Assembly: GCA_016192905.1 (NCBI GenBank)
Contig: JACPTG010000001.1
Location: forward strand, 545,005-609,004
Source: Candidatus Woesearchaeota archaeon
Lineage (GTDB): Archaea; Nanobdellota; Nanobdellia; Woesearchaeales; UBA10216
Length of the DNA: 64,000 nucleotides
Direction of reading: 5' to 3'
This document shows positions 8,692 to 17,619 of the stretch, one piece after another; the stretch's first letter is position 1; each line of letters begins with the position of its first letter. The position numbers and the translations under genes are program-made. The notes under the pieces were generated by a model. It saw only the letters and a list, made by a program, of their open reading frames with translations, was not told the DNA's origin and did no database searches.

Positions 8692-9714
8692 ATGACCACC
8701 TACAGGGAAGCGGGAGTGGACATAGACGCCGCTGAAAAGGCGAAGCAGAGAATAAAAGAGTATGTAAAGGAAACCCGGAACGAGCTTTCTGTAATGGACG
8801 CCGGATTCTTCTGCGGAGGGATAAAAGCGGATTTTGCAGGCTACAAAGAACCTGCGCTGATGCTAAGCACAGACGGAGTGGGCACAAAGATGGCAATAGC
8901 CAGGATGATGAGCAAGTATGACACCGTCGGATATGACGTGGTAAACCACTGCGCCAATGACATTCTAACAAGCGGGGCAAAGCCAATCTTCTTTCTGGAT
9001 TACATAGCCTCTGACAGGATAAACCCTGAAATTGCTGCACAGCTTGTAAAGGGGGTGGCTGAAGCATGCAGGAAGCTTAATGTTGTTCTTGCAGGCGGAG
9101 AAACAGCACAGATGCCCGGCACATACATGAAAGGAGAACATGAACTTGCAGGCACCATGGGAGGCGTTGTAGAAAGGGCTGAGATAATAGACGGCAGCTC
9201 AATAAAAGAAGGTGATGCCCTGATAGGAATAGCCAGCACAGGACTGCACACAAACGGCTATTCTCTGGCGAGAAAAATAGCATTTGAAACAGCAGGGCTC
9301 AAGACCGACAGCCACGTTCCAGAACTTGGGAGGGCCATTGGAAATGTGCTGCTTGAGCCGCACAGGGAGTATGTAACTGCAATACTTGAGCTTAAGAAAA
9401 CATGCGGAATAAAAGGCATTGCCCATATCACTGGGGGAGGGATAACAGACAACCTGCCAAGAATACTTCCAAATGGCATAGGCGCTGAGATAAGAAAAGG
9501 CGCCTGGGAAATCCTGCCAATATTCAAATGGCTCCAGGAAAAAGGAAACGTGCCTGAAGAGGACATGCACAGGACATTCAACATGGGAATCGGGCTCATA
9601 ATAGCGGTTGACAAAAAGGAAGCCATAGGCACATGGGGCAGGCTGAAGCAAATGGGCGAAAAGGCGTGGATAATAGGGCAAGCCAAGCCTGGAAAAGGGG
9701 TAATGTATGCCTAG
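8692..9714 (+). CDS. purM: Phosphoribosylformylglycinamidine cyclo-ligase PurM
   Basis: AIR synthetase closes the imidazole ring from FGAM using ATP, the fifth purine step. Family motifs visible are LMLSTDGVGTKMAIA, VNHCANDILTSGAKPIFFLDY, VLAGGETAQMPG, IGIASTGLHTNGYSLARK and HITGGGITDNLPRIL. The length of 340 aa is normal. The stop overlaps the next start (ATGCCTAG, 9707-9714), so it is coupled to the PurS-PurL fusion, which makes its substrate. Confidence 0.96.
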   Translation: MTTYREAGVDIDAAEKAKQRIKEYVKETRNELSVMDAGFFCGGIKADFAGYKEPALMLSTDGVGTKMAIARMMSKYDTVGYDVVNHCANDILTSGAKPIFFLDYIASDRINPEIAAQLVKGVAEACRKLNVVLAGGETAQMPGTYMKGEHELAGTMGGVVERAEIIDGSSIKEGDALIGIASTGLHTNGYSLARKIAFETAGLKTDSHVPELGRAIGNVLLEPHREYVTAILELKKTCGIKGIAHITGGGITDNLPRILPNGIGAEIRKGAWEILPIFKWLQEKGNVPEEDMHRTFNMGIGLIIAVDKKEAIGTWGRLKQMGEKAWIIGQAKPGKGVMYA

Positions 9715-12541
9715 GATTGAGGTGTATCCAAGGGAAATGCACTCTGCCGAAAGGCTTGGCCAGGCACTGCTTGAAGACCTTGGAATAAAGGCCGGAAAAA
9801 TAAAAACAGGAACAGCCTACACGATAAAGGGAATAAGCGTGGAACTGGCCGGGGAAATAGCGGCCAACGTGCTGGCCGATCAACTTGTACAGGAATACAG
9901 GCATGGAAGGGCAAGGCACCCGGCAAGCTGGGTGCTTGAAATATCCTACAAAAAGGGCGTGCAGGAGCCTGCAGAGCTCAGCGCAGCCAAGGCGTTAAGG
10001 CAGCTTGGAATCGCAGGCGAAGCAGGGGTAAAGATATCTGCAGTCACAGCAATAGAAGGAATAAATGCAGAGCAGGCCAAAAGGATAGCAGCATACCTGT
10101 CCAACAGCATAATACAGGACTGCAGGATTGGATATGAAAAGCTGGACGAAGAGGAAGAAACAAGCCATGAGAACGCTGCACACAGGGCAGAGACAGTACA
10201 GATAACCACATTAAAGGACGAGTACCTTCTGAAGCTAAGCAAAGAAGGACTGCTATCACTAAACCTCGAAGAAATGAAGGCCATACAGAAACATTTCGGG
10301 CATCTCGGAAGGGAGCCGACTGACGTGGAAATAGAGACAATAGCCCAGACATGGAGCGAACACTGCAAGCACAAAACATTCAACTCTGAAATAGAGTTCG
10401 ACAATGACGGAAGGCAGGAGACAATAGAGAACCTGTTCAAGGAGACGATAGTTGCGGCAACCGGGAAGACAGCCAAGCCATGGCTTATATCCGTATTCAA
10501 GGATAACGCTGGAATAATAAAATTTGACGAAGCGCATAACGTAGCCTTCAAGGTTGAAACCCATAACCATCCAAGCGCACTCGACCCGTATGGAGGGGCT
10601 AACACAGGACTTGGAGGGGTGATAAGGGACGTGCTTGGGGCTGGAATGGGGGCAAAGCCAATACTCAACACAGACATATTCTGCTTTGCAAGCCCTGACT
10701 TCAAGGATGAGCTGCCTGAAAGGATACTGCACCCGAAAAGGATAATGAGGGGAGTCGTTGCAGGGGTAAGAGACTATGGAAACAGGATGGGAATACCAAC
10801 AGTAAACGGCGCAATAGTGTTCCACAAAGACTACCTTGGAGCTCCGCTTGTGTTCTGCGGAACAGCAGGAATAATGCCAAGCGGACTGCCTGGAAAAAAG
10901 GCTATGCCAGGAGACTTAATAGTTGTTATGGGCGGCAGAACAGGCCGTGATGGAATACACGGAGCCACGTTCAGCTCAGCAATACTGGACGAAAGCTCAT
11001 CAAGCAGCGCAGTCCAGATAGGAAATGCGATTGAGGAAAAAAAAATGCTTGATGCGCTGCTCATAGCCAGAGACAAAGGGCTGTACAACAGCATAACAGA
11101 CTGCGGGGCAGGAGGCTTCAGCTCAGCCATAGGCGAAATGGCAGCCGAAACAGGGGCAAGGGTTGAACTGGACAGGGCGCGGCTCAAATACGAAGGCCTA
11201 AGGCCATGGGAAATATGGCTGTCCGAGTCACAAGAAAGAATGATAGTGGCTGTGCCGCCTGAAAAAATCCGCGAATTCCTCGAAATATGCGCAACAGAGG
11301 ACACAGAAGCCACAGCAATAGGGGAGTTCACAACAACCGGCCAGCTTGAAATATACCACAATGGACAAAAAGTTGCGGGGTTAGGCATGGAATTCCTCCA
11401 CAAAGGCATTCCAATGAGCAAAAGAAAAGCCGTATGGAAGAAGCCAAAACTAAGCGAGCCACTCATCAAAGAGGAGGAAAACTACGGGGAGACACTAAAA
11501 AGACTGCTGTCACACCCAACAATAGCAAGCAAGGAATGGGTGATAAGGCAATACGACCATGAAGTGCAGGCTGGAACGGTAATCAAGCCGCTGGTAGGGG
11601 CAGAAAATGACGGGCCTGGCGACGCGGCAGTAATCAAGCCGCTGTTAAACTCCCACAAGGGAGTGGTGGTGGCAAACGGAATAAACCCGCTATACAGCCA
11701 GATAGACCCCTACTGGATGGCGGCCTCTGCAATAGACGAGGCAGCAAGAAACCTTGTGGCAACAGGAGGAAACACGGAGCACACGGCATTACTGGATAAT
11801 TTCTGCTGGGGAAGCGTATCCGACGAGGCAAAGCTGGGGCCGCTTGTGAGGGCAGCGCAGGCATGCCACGACATTTCAGTGCTTTTCCAGATGCCATTCA
11901 TATCAGGAAAAGACAGCCTCCACAACGAATTCTCCTCCAAGGGAAAAACAATAAGCGTCCCGGACACGCTGCTAATCTCGGCAATAAGCGTAATTGAAGA
12001 CATAAGAAAGTGCATAACGATGGATCTGAAAAAAGTGGGAAACAGAATATACGTTGTGGGAATGACATATGACGAGCTTGGAGGAAGCCACTACTACGAG
12101 CTGCATGGCGAAACAGGGAAAAACGTGCCCACAGTCAGGGCAACCGCGGCTGACACATTCAAAAAGCTGCACGACGCAATCAGCCATGGCCTGGTAAAAA
12201 GCTGCCACGACTGCTCAGAAGGCGGAATTGCGGTTGCACTCGCTGAAATGGCCTTCTCAGGAGACCTGGGGATAAAGGCAGACCTTGGAAAAGTGCAGTA
12301 TGAGGGCACCTTAAGAAATGACAAAATACTCTTCTCGCAAAGCAACACAAGGTTCATGGCTGAAATAGAAAGGGAGGCTGAGGAAGGGTTCCTCATCGCA
12401 ATGGACGGAATTCCATTGGCAGCCATCGGGGAAACCACTGCTGAAAAAAGGCTAGTCATTCACGGGCTTAACCAGAAAGAAACGGTAAACGAAAGCATTT
12501 ACGACCTGAAAAAAACATGGAAGGAGGGACTGAAGCCTTGA
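9707..12541 (+). CDS. purL: FGAM synthase, tandem PurS domains fused to PurL
   Basis: The C-terminal part (about residue 165 on) is the PurL synthetase that converts FGAR to FGAM: WSEHCKHKTF, KVETHNHPSALDPYGGANTG, DCGAGGFSSAIGEMA, SGKDSLHNEF and CHDCSEGGIAVALAEMAF are present. The first 160 residues read as two successive PurS-like units: MPRIEVYPR...LVQEYRHG (1-69) and SWVLEISYKKGVQEPAELSAAKALRQLGI...IQDCRIGYE (about 84-143). In most archaea PurS is a separate small protein. Here the pair is joined to the catalytic chain while the glutaminase PurQ stays separate. This resembles the large PurL of proteobacteria and eukaryotes, whose N-domain corresponds to a PurS dimer. Confidence 0.93.
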   Translation: MPRIEVYPREMHSAERLGQALLEDLGIKAGKIKTGTAYTIKGISVELAGEIAANVLADQLVQEYRHGRARHPASWVLEISYKKGVQEPAELSAAKALRQLGIAGEAGVKISAVTAIEGINAEQAKRIAAYLSNSIIQDCRIGYEKLDEEEETSHENAAHRAETVQITTLKDEYLLKLSKEGLLSLNLEEMKAIQKHFGHLGREPTDVEIETIAQTWSEHCKHKTFNSEIEFDNDGRQETIENLFKETIVAATGKTAKPWLISVFKDNAGIIKFDEAHNVAFKVETHNHPSALDPYGGANTGLGGVIRDVLGAGMGAKPILNTDIFCFASPDFKDELPERILHPKRIMRGVVAGVRDYGNRMGIPTVNGAIVFHKDYLGAPLVFCGTAGIMPSGLPGKKAMPGDLIVVMGGRTGRDGIHGATFSSAILDESSSSSAVQIGNAIEEKKMLDALLIARDKGLYNSITDCGAGGFSSAIGEMAAETGARVELDRARLKYEGLRPWEIWLSESQERMIVAVPPEKIREFLEICATEDTEATAIGEFTTTGQLEIYHNGQKVAGLGMEFLHKGIPMSKRKAVWKKPKLSEPLIKEEENYGETLKRLLSHPTIASKEWVIRQYDHEVQAGTVIKPLVGAENDGPGDAAVIKPLLNSHKGVVVANGINPLYSQIDPYWMAASAIDEAARNLVATGGNTEHTALLDNFCWGSVSDEAKLGPLVRAAQACHDISVLFQMPFISGKDSLHNEFSSKGKTISVPDTLLISAISVIEDIRKCITMDLKKVGNRIYVVGMTYDELGGSHYYELHGETGKNVPTVRATAADTFKKLHDAISHGLVKSCHDCSEGGIAVALAEMAFSGDLGIKADLGKVQYEGTLRNDKILFSQSNTRFMAEIEREAEEGFLIAMDGIPLAAIGETTAEKRLVIHGLNQKETVNESIYDLKKTWKEGLKP

Positions 12542-13302
12542 AAGCAAAAGCGTTGGTACTGAGAGGAGCCGGGCTCAACTGCAATGACGAAACCGAGCAT
12601 GCGCTGCAACTGGCAGGAGCGAACACCCAGCAGGCCCACATAAACGAGCTGATAAGAGGCAGGATAAAACTGGCAGACTGCCAAATAGCCGTAATACCCG
12701 GCGGATTCAGCTACGGAGACGACCTTGGCGCAGGAAGGATACTGGCCCTGCAGATAAAACAGGCCCTAAAGAGGGAGTTCCAGGAATTTGTGGATGAAGG
12801 AAGGATACTGGCAGGAATCTGCAACGGATTCCAGGTACTTGTAAAGACAGGATTCCTACCCGGAAACTGCACGGCAACACTAACTGACAACAACTCAGGG
12901 CACTTTGAAGACCGGTGGATTCACATAAAGGCCGCTGGCAGGGGAATATTCACCAAAGGGATAGAAAAAATATACCTGCCGGTCAACCATGGTGAAGGCA
13001 GGTTCATTGCAGAAGAAGAAACGCTGAGGAAGCTAAACAAGAACAGCCAGATAGCCTTCCGCTACTGCGACAGGGACGGAAATGAAAGCCCTGAATACCC
13101 GCACAACCCGAACGGGTCAATGCAGAACATAGCCGCGGTGACAAATGAAAAGGGAAACGTATTCGGCATGATGCCACACCCTGAGAAAATAGTCAGCAAA
13201 TACCAGCACCCAAGATGGACAAGGGAAGAGCTGCCAGAGGAAGGGCAAGGGCTGAAGATATACAGGAACATGGTGGAGCATGCCGAGGAGAGGCTGGTTT
13301 AA
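12517..13302 (+). CDS. purQ: FGAM synthase glutaminase subunit PurQ
   Basis: PurQ is a class I glutamine amidotransferase that delivers ammonia to PurL. Motifs are VLRGAGLNCNDETEHAL, PGGFSYGDDLGAG, the nucleophile loop AGICNGFQVLVK (Cys near residue 107) and MMPHPEKIV. The longest frame starts at ATG 12517. A TTG at 12538 that overlaps the purL TGA and is preceded by GGAGGG at 12521-12526 gives KAKALVLRGAG and is at least as likely. It is the last gene of block two. Confidence 0.94.
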   Translation: MEGGTEALKAKALVLRGAGLNCNDETEHALQLAGANTQQAHINELIRGRIKLADCQIAVIPGGFSYGDDLGAGRILALQIKQALKREFQEFVDEGRILAGICNGFQVLVKTGFLPGNCTATLTDNNSGHFEDRWIHIKAAGRGIFTKGIEKIYLPVNHGEGRFIAEEETLRKLNKNSQIAFRYCDRDGNESPEYPHNPNGSMQNIAAVTNEKGNVFGMMPHPEKIVSKYQHPRWTREELPEEGQGLKIYRNMVEHAEERLV

Positions 13303-13323
13303 GTGGTTGGTTGCAGGTAGTTA

Positions 13324-13515
13324 ATGGTTAGCGGCAGGCTGGATGACCCTGAAGACCTCATTCAGCTTTATTCGACCCTGGGCTTCACTAGAAAGGGCCT
13401 TGACTGCCGGCCAATCGCAAGCAGCACCGATGACCTTGTAGCTGCTGCGCAAAGGGTAATACGCAATGTTGTGGCCGAGCATGTCGGAAGGGCATATGCA
13501 AATGAAAAAGCATAA
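13324..13515 (+). CDS. Small hypothetical protein
   Basis: A 63-residue frame between purQ and the AbrB-like gene, with ATG at 13324 and no recognised family. The middle (STDDLVAAAQRVIRNVVAEHVGRAY) could form an amphipathic helix. It has no strong ribosome-binding site. It may be a partner of the following AbrB-like protein or a remnant; there is little evidence either way. Confidence 0.4.
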   Translation: MVSGRLDDPEDLIQLYSTLGFTRKGLDCRPIASSTDDLVAAAQRVIRNVVAEHVGRAYANEKA

Positions 13516-13551
13516 TTATACGCTTCCATTAAATTTGCAGCGAGTTTAAAT

Positions 13552-13794
13552 ATGGGAACTACCAAAGTGACAAGAGACTTCCGGATAACCCTGCCGAAGG
13601 ATGTAAGGAAGGCGGCCAACATAAAGATAGGGGATACTCTTAACGTTGTTGCAGATGACAAGGGGGCAAGAATAATGAAGACGAGCGCAAGGGAAGCTAT
13701 AATGAACATTGCAGGTTCGTTCAAAGAAATCAAGGACTCTGCTGCATACGTAAGGGCCATGAGAGAAAGGTGGAAGGAAAGGCCAAGGCTTTAG
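13552..13794 (+). CDS. AbrB/MazE-type swapped-hairpin DNA-binding protein
   Basis: The 80-residue protein starts TTKVTRDFRITLPKDVRKAANIKIGDTLNVV, the SpoVT/AbrB fold signature (beta strand, LPK, helix, KxGD). The tail is basic and helical (MRERWKERPRL). Such proteins act as antitoxins or transcription regulators. No PIN or other toxin follows; purE begins 50 bases downstream. It could be autonomous, regulate the pur genes nearby, or be an orphaned antitoxin. An A/T-rich TATA-like element lies about 25 bases before its ATG. Confidence 0.8.
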   Translation: MGTTKVTRDFRITLPKDVRKAANIKIGDTLNVVADDKGARIMKTSAREAIMNIAGSFKEIKDSAAYVRAMRERWKERPRL

Positions 13795-13810
13795 CAAACC
13801 AAAAACCGCT

Positions 13811-13822
13811 TAATATAAAAAC
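13811..13822 (+). promoter_or_regulatory. TATA box for the purE-guaA block
   Basis: TTAATATAAAAA lies about 28 bases before the purE ATG, which suggests a leaderless transcript for the third, longest purine block (purE to guaA). Confidence 0.55.
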
Positions 13823-13843
13823 ACGCCGCTTAACCCCTTTAAA

Positions 13844-14614
13844 ATGGGGCGCATACTTGTGCTGTTCGCAAGCAAAAGCAACAGGCAGGCATATGAGCGG
13901 GCTGTTTCTGAGCTTAAGGAAAGGGGGGCTGAATTTGACATAAGAATACTATCAGCGCACAAGACTTCTGAAGAACTTGGAAAGCTCCTGGCTGAAGAGG
14001 GGCATAAGTATTCGGTGATAATAGCAGGAGCCGGGCTGGCTGCGCACCTTGCAGGGGCAGTGGCTGCAAGGATGACTGTTCCGGTAATCGGAGTGCCATG
14101 CCCGGACAATTTTGACGGCCTGGATGCGCTGCTCTCAACACTCCAAATGCCGCCGGGCGTGCCTGTACTGACTGTCGGGGTCGGCATGGCTGAGGAAGCC
14201 GCTGAGGCGGCCATCGAGATAGCAAAGAATGAGAAAAGGGAGATATACATAAAGGTAAGGAGCGGCCATGCTGAAAAGGCAGCAGACACGCTGGCCAAAA
14301 TGAAGGTCAGGTATGAACTATCATACGCGCTTCATGACGAGGCTGTAAACATAAGATTTATTGACCTGGGAGAAATCAGCAGTTGTGAAGACGGCAAGGG
14401 CATAACGATAAACTGCCCAATTGCTACGGAAGCAAGGGCAAGTGACGCGCTGAAGCTGCTCGACATAAAAAAAGGCGTATGGGTTGGCCTGAACAGGGCT
14501 GAAAACGCGGCGATAGCTGCGGCACAGATACTCGGAAAGGGCCTTGAGGTCAAGGAGCAGAGATGGGAGGCGGCGCAGGCTGTGCTGAAGGCAGATGAGG
14601 AGGCAAAGGGATGA
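13844..14614 (+). CDS. purE: AIR carboxylase-type PurE with an extra C-terminal domain
   Basis: PurE produces CAIR from AIR. The N-terminal 155 residues carry the core: [56 protein letters not shown] and [13 protein letters not shown]. The remaining 100 residues (from about 160) form a second, divergent segment with [16 protein letters not shown] and [11 protein letters not shown], which resembles the PurE C-terminal helices. The total of 256 aa exceeds the usual 160-170, consistent with the longer archaeal PurE proteins. No purK is seen nearby, so a class II (CO2-using) activity is likely by inference. The stop overlaps the next start by ATGA. Confidence 0.9.
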   Translation: MGRILVLFASKSNRQAYERAVSELKERGAEFDIRILSAHKTSEELGKLLAEEGHKYSVIIAGAGLAAHLAGAVAARMTVPVIGVPCPDNFDGLDALLSTLQMPPGVPVLTVGVGMAEEAAEAAIEIAKNEKREIYIKVRSGHAEKAADTLAKMKVRYELSYALHDEAVNIRFIDLGEISSCEDGKGITINCPIATEARASDALKLLDIKKGVWVGLNRAENAAIAAAQILGKGLEVKEQRWEAAQAVLKADEEAKG

Positions 14615-15267
14615 TAAAAGCGGTTATATTTGACCTGGACGGGGTGCTTATCCAGTCGCAGGAACTGCACAGGCTGGCTTGGAACAAGGAGCTGGAAAGA
14701 TTCGGGCTGTCATTCACCAAGGAGGAGTTCCAGCACTATTTCGGACTGAGGGGACAGGAAATAGTGAGGAAAAAATTCACCATAAGCGGCAAGCAAGCGC
14801 CTGAAGACATCCCAACAATGATATTCCAAAAAAACGCCTATTTCAGGCAAATTGCGGAAAACAGCCTTGAGCCGCTGCCAGGGGCAAAGGAGCTGCTCCA
14901 AAACCTCAAGAGGCAAAACTACAAAACCGCGCTGGGCACATCAGCGCCAAGGGAAAACGTGGAGTTCTTCATGAAGAAAACCGGGCTTGGAAAATACCTT
15001 GACGGATACGCATGCGCAGACGACGTGAGCAAAGGCAAGCCAGAGCCTGAAGTCTTCCTCAAGGCTGCTGAGAAAATAGGGGCGAAGCCTGCAGAATGCG
15101 TAGTAATAGAGGACGCAAGGCACGGGATACAGGCAGCAAAGAAAGCAGGGATGAAATGCATAGCAGTTGCAACAACGCACCCCGCAGAAGACCTGAAGCA
15201 GGCTGACATAATAGAAAAAGACATGAGCACAATAACAGTGGAAAAAATAAGGGGCCTAAATGACTGA
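14611..15267 (+). CDS. HAD-superfamily phosphatase / phosphomutase-like
   Basis: A 218-residue haloacid dehalogenase protein of the beta-phosphoglucomutase/phosphoglycolate-phosphatase type. Motif I is FDLDGVLIQS (7-16), motif II the Ser/Thr in LGTSAPRENV, motif III the Lys in SKGKPEPEVF, and motif IV VVIEDARHGIQAAKKAG. A helical cap lies at residues 17-90. The substrate is unknown. It is embedded between purE and purC with overlaps on both sides, so it is co-expressed with purine synthesis and might act on a nucleotide or sugar-phosphate side product. Confidence 0.85.
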   Translation: MIKAVIFDLDGVLIQSQELHRLAWNKELERFGLSFTKEEFQHYFGLRGQEIVRKKFTISGKQAPEDIPTMIFQKNAYFRQIAENSLEPLPGAKELLQNLKRQNYKTALGTSAPRENVEFFMKKTGLGKYLDGYACADDVSKGKPEPEVFLKAAEKIGAKPAECVVIEDARHGIQAAKKAGMKCIAVATTHPAEDLKQADIIEKDMSTITVEKIRGLND

Positions 15268-16228
15268 AGCAGAAACCCTGAGAAGGCAGCTGGAACACTG
15301 CCTGCAAAAGACCGACCTTCAAATCGGAGAAAAATATGAAGGCAAGGTAAGGGACAACTATGTGACAGGCGGCAAAAGGGTAATAGTGAGCACAGACAGG
15401 CTTTCTGCGTTTGACGTGGTGCTTACAACGCTGCCATTCAAAGGGCAGGTGCTGAACCAACTGTCAGCATTCTGGCTTGAGAAGACGAAGGGCATCGCCG
15501 CAAATCATATGATATCCGTACCTGACCCAAATGTAATGACCGCGCGCAACTGCACTCCGATAGCTGTGGAATTCGTAGTAAGAGGGTACATAACAGGGGT
15601 AACAAAAACCTCGCTGTGGTACAACTACAGCCAGGGAGCAAGGGACTTCTGCGGGCACAGGCTTCCGGAAGGGCTCAAAAAGGACCAGAAGCTTGACCAC
15701 CCAATCGTAACCCCAACAACGAAGGCAGAAAAGGGAATGCACGATGAATCCATCTCAAGAGAGGAGATAATAAGCAGGGGAATTATGGACGCTGAGGAGT
15801 TCGATGCAGTTGCTGAAACGAGCCTAAAGCTGTTTGAATACGGAACCAGGCACTGCGCATCAAACAGGATAATACTCGTTGACACAAAATACGAGTTTGG
15901 AAAGGATGAGAACGGGGAAATCCTCCTTATAGATGAAATCCACACGCCAGACTCCTCAAGATTCTGGCACAAGGACAGCTATGACTCGCTGTTTGACAAG
16001 GGGGAAGAGCAGCGGAGAATAGACAAGGAATACGTAAGGAAATGGCTGGCAGACAGAGGATACACAGGCGAAGGGAGGCCGCCTGCAATACCCGACGACG
16101 TAAGGGTAGAGGCAGCCACAAGATACATAGAGGCGTTTGAGAAGATAACCGGGCAGATGTTCAGGCCAGTGGAAGGGGACGCAGGGAAAAGGATAGCTGT
16201 GGCAGCACCCGGCTGGAGGCTGGAATAA
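15260..16228 (+). CDS. purC: SAICAR synthetase PurC
   Basis: PurC couples CAIR and aspartate with ATP. Visible motifs are GEKYEGKVRDNY, STDRLSAFDVVL, VEFVVRGYITG, KLDHPIVTPTTKAEKG and the signature LIDEIHTPDSSRFW. At 322 aa it is the longer form with an extended C-terminus (YTGEGRPPAIPDDV), rather than the compact 240-aa type of many archaea. It overlaps the HAD gene by 8 bases and shares one base with purB. Confidence 0.95.
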   Translation: MTEAETLRRQLEHCLQKTDLQIGEKYEGKVRDNYVTGGKRVIVSTDRLSAFDVVLTTLPFKGQVLNQLSAFWLEKTKGIAANHMISVPDPNVMTARNCTPIAVEFVVRGYITGVTKTSLWYNYSQGARDFCGHRLPEGLKKDQKLDHPIVTPTTKAEKGMHDESISREEIISRGIMDAEEFDAVAETSLKLFEYGTRHCASNRIILVDTKYEFGKDENGEILLIDEIHTPDSSRFWHKDSYDSLFDKGEEQRRIDKEYVRKWLADRGYTGEGRPPAIPDDVRVEAATRYIEAFEKITGQMFRPVEGDAGKRIAVAAPGWRLE

Positions 16229-17619
16229 TGGACAGGTTTGACAGCATAAGCCCGCTGGACTACAGGTACTACACAGGGAACAAGGAACTGCATGACCAGA
16301 TAAACGAGTTCCTGTCTGAAAAAGCAGCAATAAGATACCTTTTGCTTGCTGAGGAAAAGCTCGCCGAGGCGCTGTGCGAAAGAGGGGTCTGCAGCAGGGA
16401 AACATATGCTGAAATTTCAGGGGTATGCAAACAAGTAACCGCCCAGGAAGTCTATGAGGAGGAGGCAAGGATAAGGCACGACATAAGGGCGCTTGTGAAC
16501 TGCATAAGAAGAAAAGTTTCCGAGAAGGCAAAGCCATACGTTCATTTGACTGCAACATCATCAGACATAACATGCACGGCAGACGCTGCAAGAATGAAGG
16601 ACGCAGCAGAAAAGCTGCTCATTCCCCAGCTGCTGCAGCTTGAGAAGACTCTCATTGAAATCGCCCGCAGGGAAAAGGAAAGCCTGCAAATAGGAAGGAC
16701 GCACGGCCAGCACGCAGAGCCAATAACATTCGGATACGCAATGTGCGAATACGTCAGCAGGCTAGGAAACAGGATACTTGCCCTAAAAAAAGCGGCAGCC
16801 AACCTCAGGGGAAAAATGTCAGGAGCTGTAGGAAACTATAATGCCTCCATGCTGTTCTTCCAGGAGCCTGAAGAATTTGAGAAGGAAGTGCTGGCGAAAC
16901 TCGGGTTAACGGCTGCTACGCACTCCACGCAGATAGTTGAGCCTGAATACGCGGCAGACTACATGCACGCAGCTGTAAGCGCCTTTGGAGTCCTGGCAAA
17001 CCTCGCTGACGACATGAGGCACCTCCAGAGGACCGAGATAGCTGAGATAGCCGAGGAGTTCGGCAGCGAGCAGGTTGGAAGCAGCACAATGCCGCACAAG
17101 CGCAACCCGGTAAATTTTGAGAATGTGAAGTCCATGTGGAAGGCCTTCATGCCGAGGATGACCACCCTCTACATGGACCAGATATCAGAGCACCAGCGCG
17201 ACCTGACCAACTCAGCAAGCACGAGGTTCTCAACCGAGATAATAGCCGCACTGGCGCTGTCTGCCAACAGGATGGACAGGATAATGAAAAAGCTGGCGGT
17301 GAACAGGCAAAAGATGAAAGCCCACCTCCAGGAGAGCAGGCAGAGCATAGCCGCAGAGCCGGCATACATCCTGCTAGCAGCGCTTGGGCACCCGGACGCA
17401 CACGAATATGTCAGGAGACTCACGCTAAAAGTGCAGAAAGACAGCAAATCCTTTTCTGACCTGCTGATGCAAGACAAGGAAGCCAGGCCATACCTGGAAA
17501 AAATGACTGAGGAGCAACTGGGCATAATAAGAAACCCGGAGAACTACACAGGCATCGCAGCGCGCAAAACCGAAGCAGTATGCAAACACTGGGAGGATGA
17601 ACTGTGGAGCACAGGATAG
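16228..17619 (+). CDS. purB: Adenylosuccinate lyase
   Basis: PurB cleaves SAICAR to AICAR and adenylosuccinate to AMP. Fumarase/ASL-superfamily motifs are HLTATSSDITCTADAARM, IGRTHGQHAEPITFGYA and the active-site signature GSSTMPHKRNPVNFE (near residues 287-301). The start DRFDSISPLDYRYY is typical. The length is 463 aa. The 3' end overlaps purP by 16 bases. Confidence 0.95.
   Translation: MDRFDSISPLDYRYYTGNKELHDQINEFLSEKAAIRYLLLAEEKLAEALCERGVCSRETYAEISGVCKQVTAQEVYEEEARIRHDIRALVNCIRRKVSEKAKPYVHLTATSSDITCTADAARMKDAAEKLLIPQLLQLEKTLIEIARREKESLQIGRTHGQHAEPITFGYAMCEYVSRLGNRILALKKAAANLRGKMSGAVGNYNASMLFFQEPEEFEKEVLAKLGLTAATHSTQIVEPEYAADYMHAAVSAFGVLANLADDMRHLQRTEIAEIAEEFGSEQVGSSTMPHKRNPVNFENVKSMWKAFMPRMTTLYMDQISEHQRDLTNSASTRFSTEIIAALALSANRMDRIMKKLAVNRQKMKAHLQESRQSIAAEPAYILLAALGHPDAHEYVRRLTLKVQKDSKSFSDLLMQDKEARPYLEKMTEEQLGIIRNPENYTGIAARKTEAVCKHWEDELWSTG

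Noticed and set aside
13324-13794. Toxin-antitoxin pair formed by the 63-residue frame and the AbrB-like gene
   Set aside because: The small frame shows no PIN, MazF or RelE motif, so calling it a toxin is not justified.
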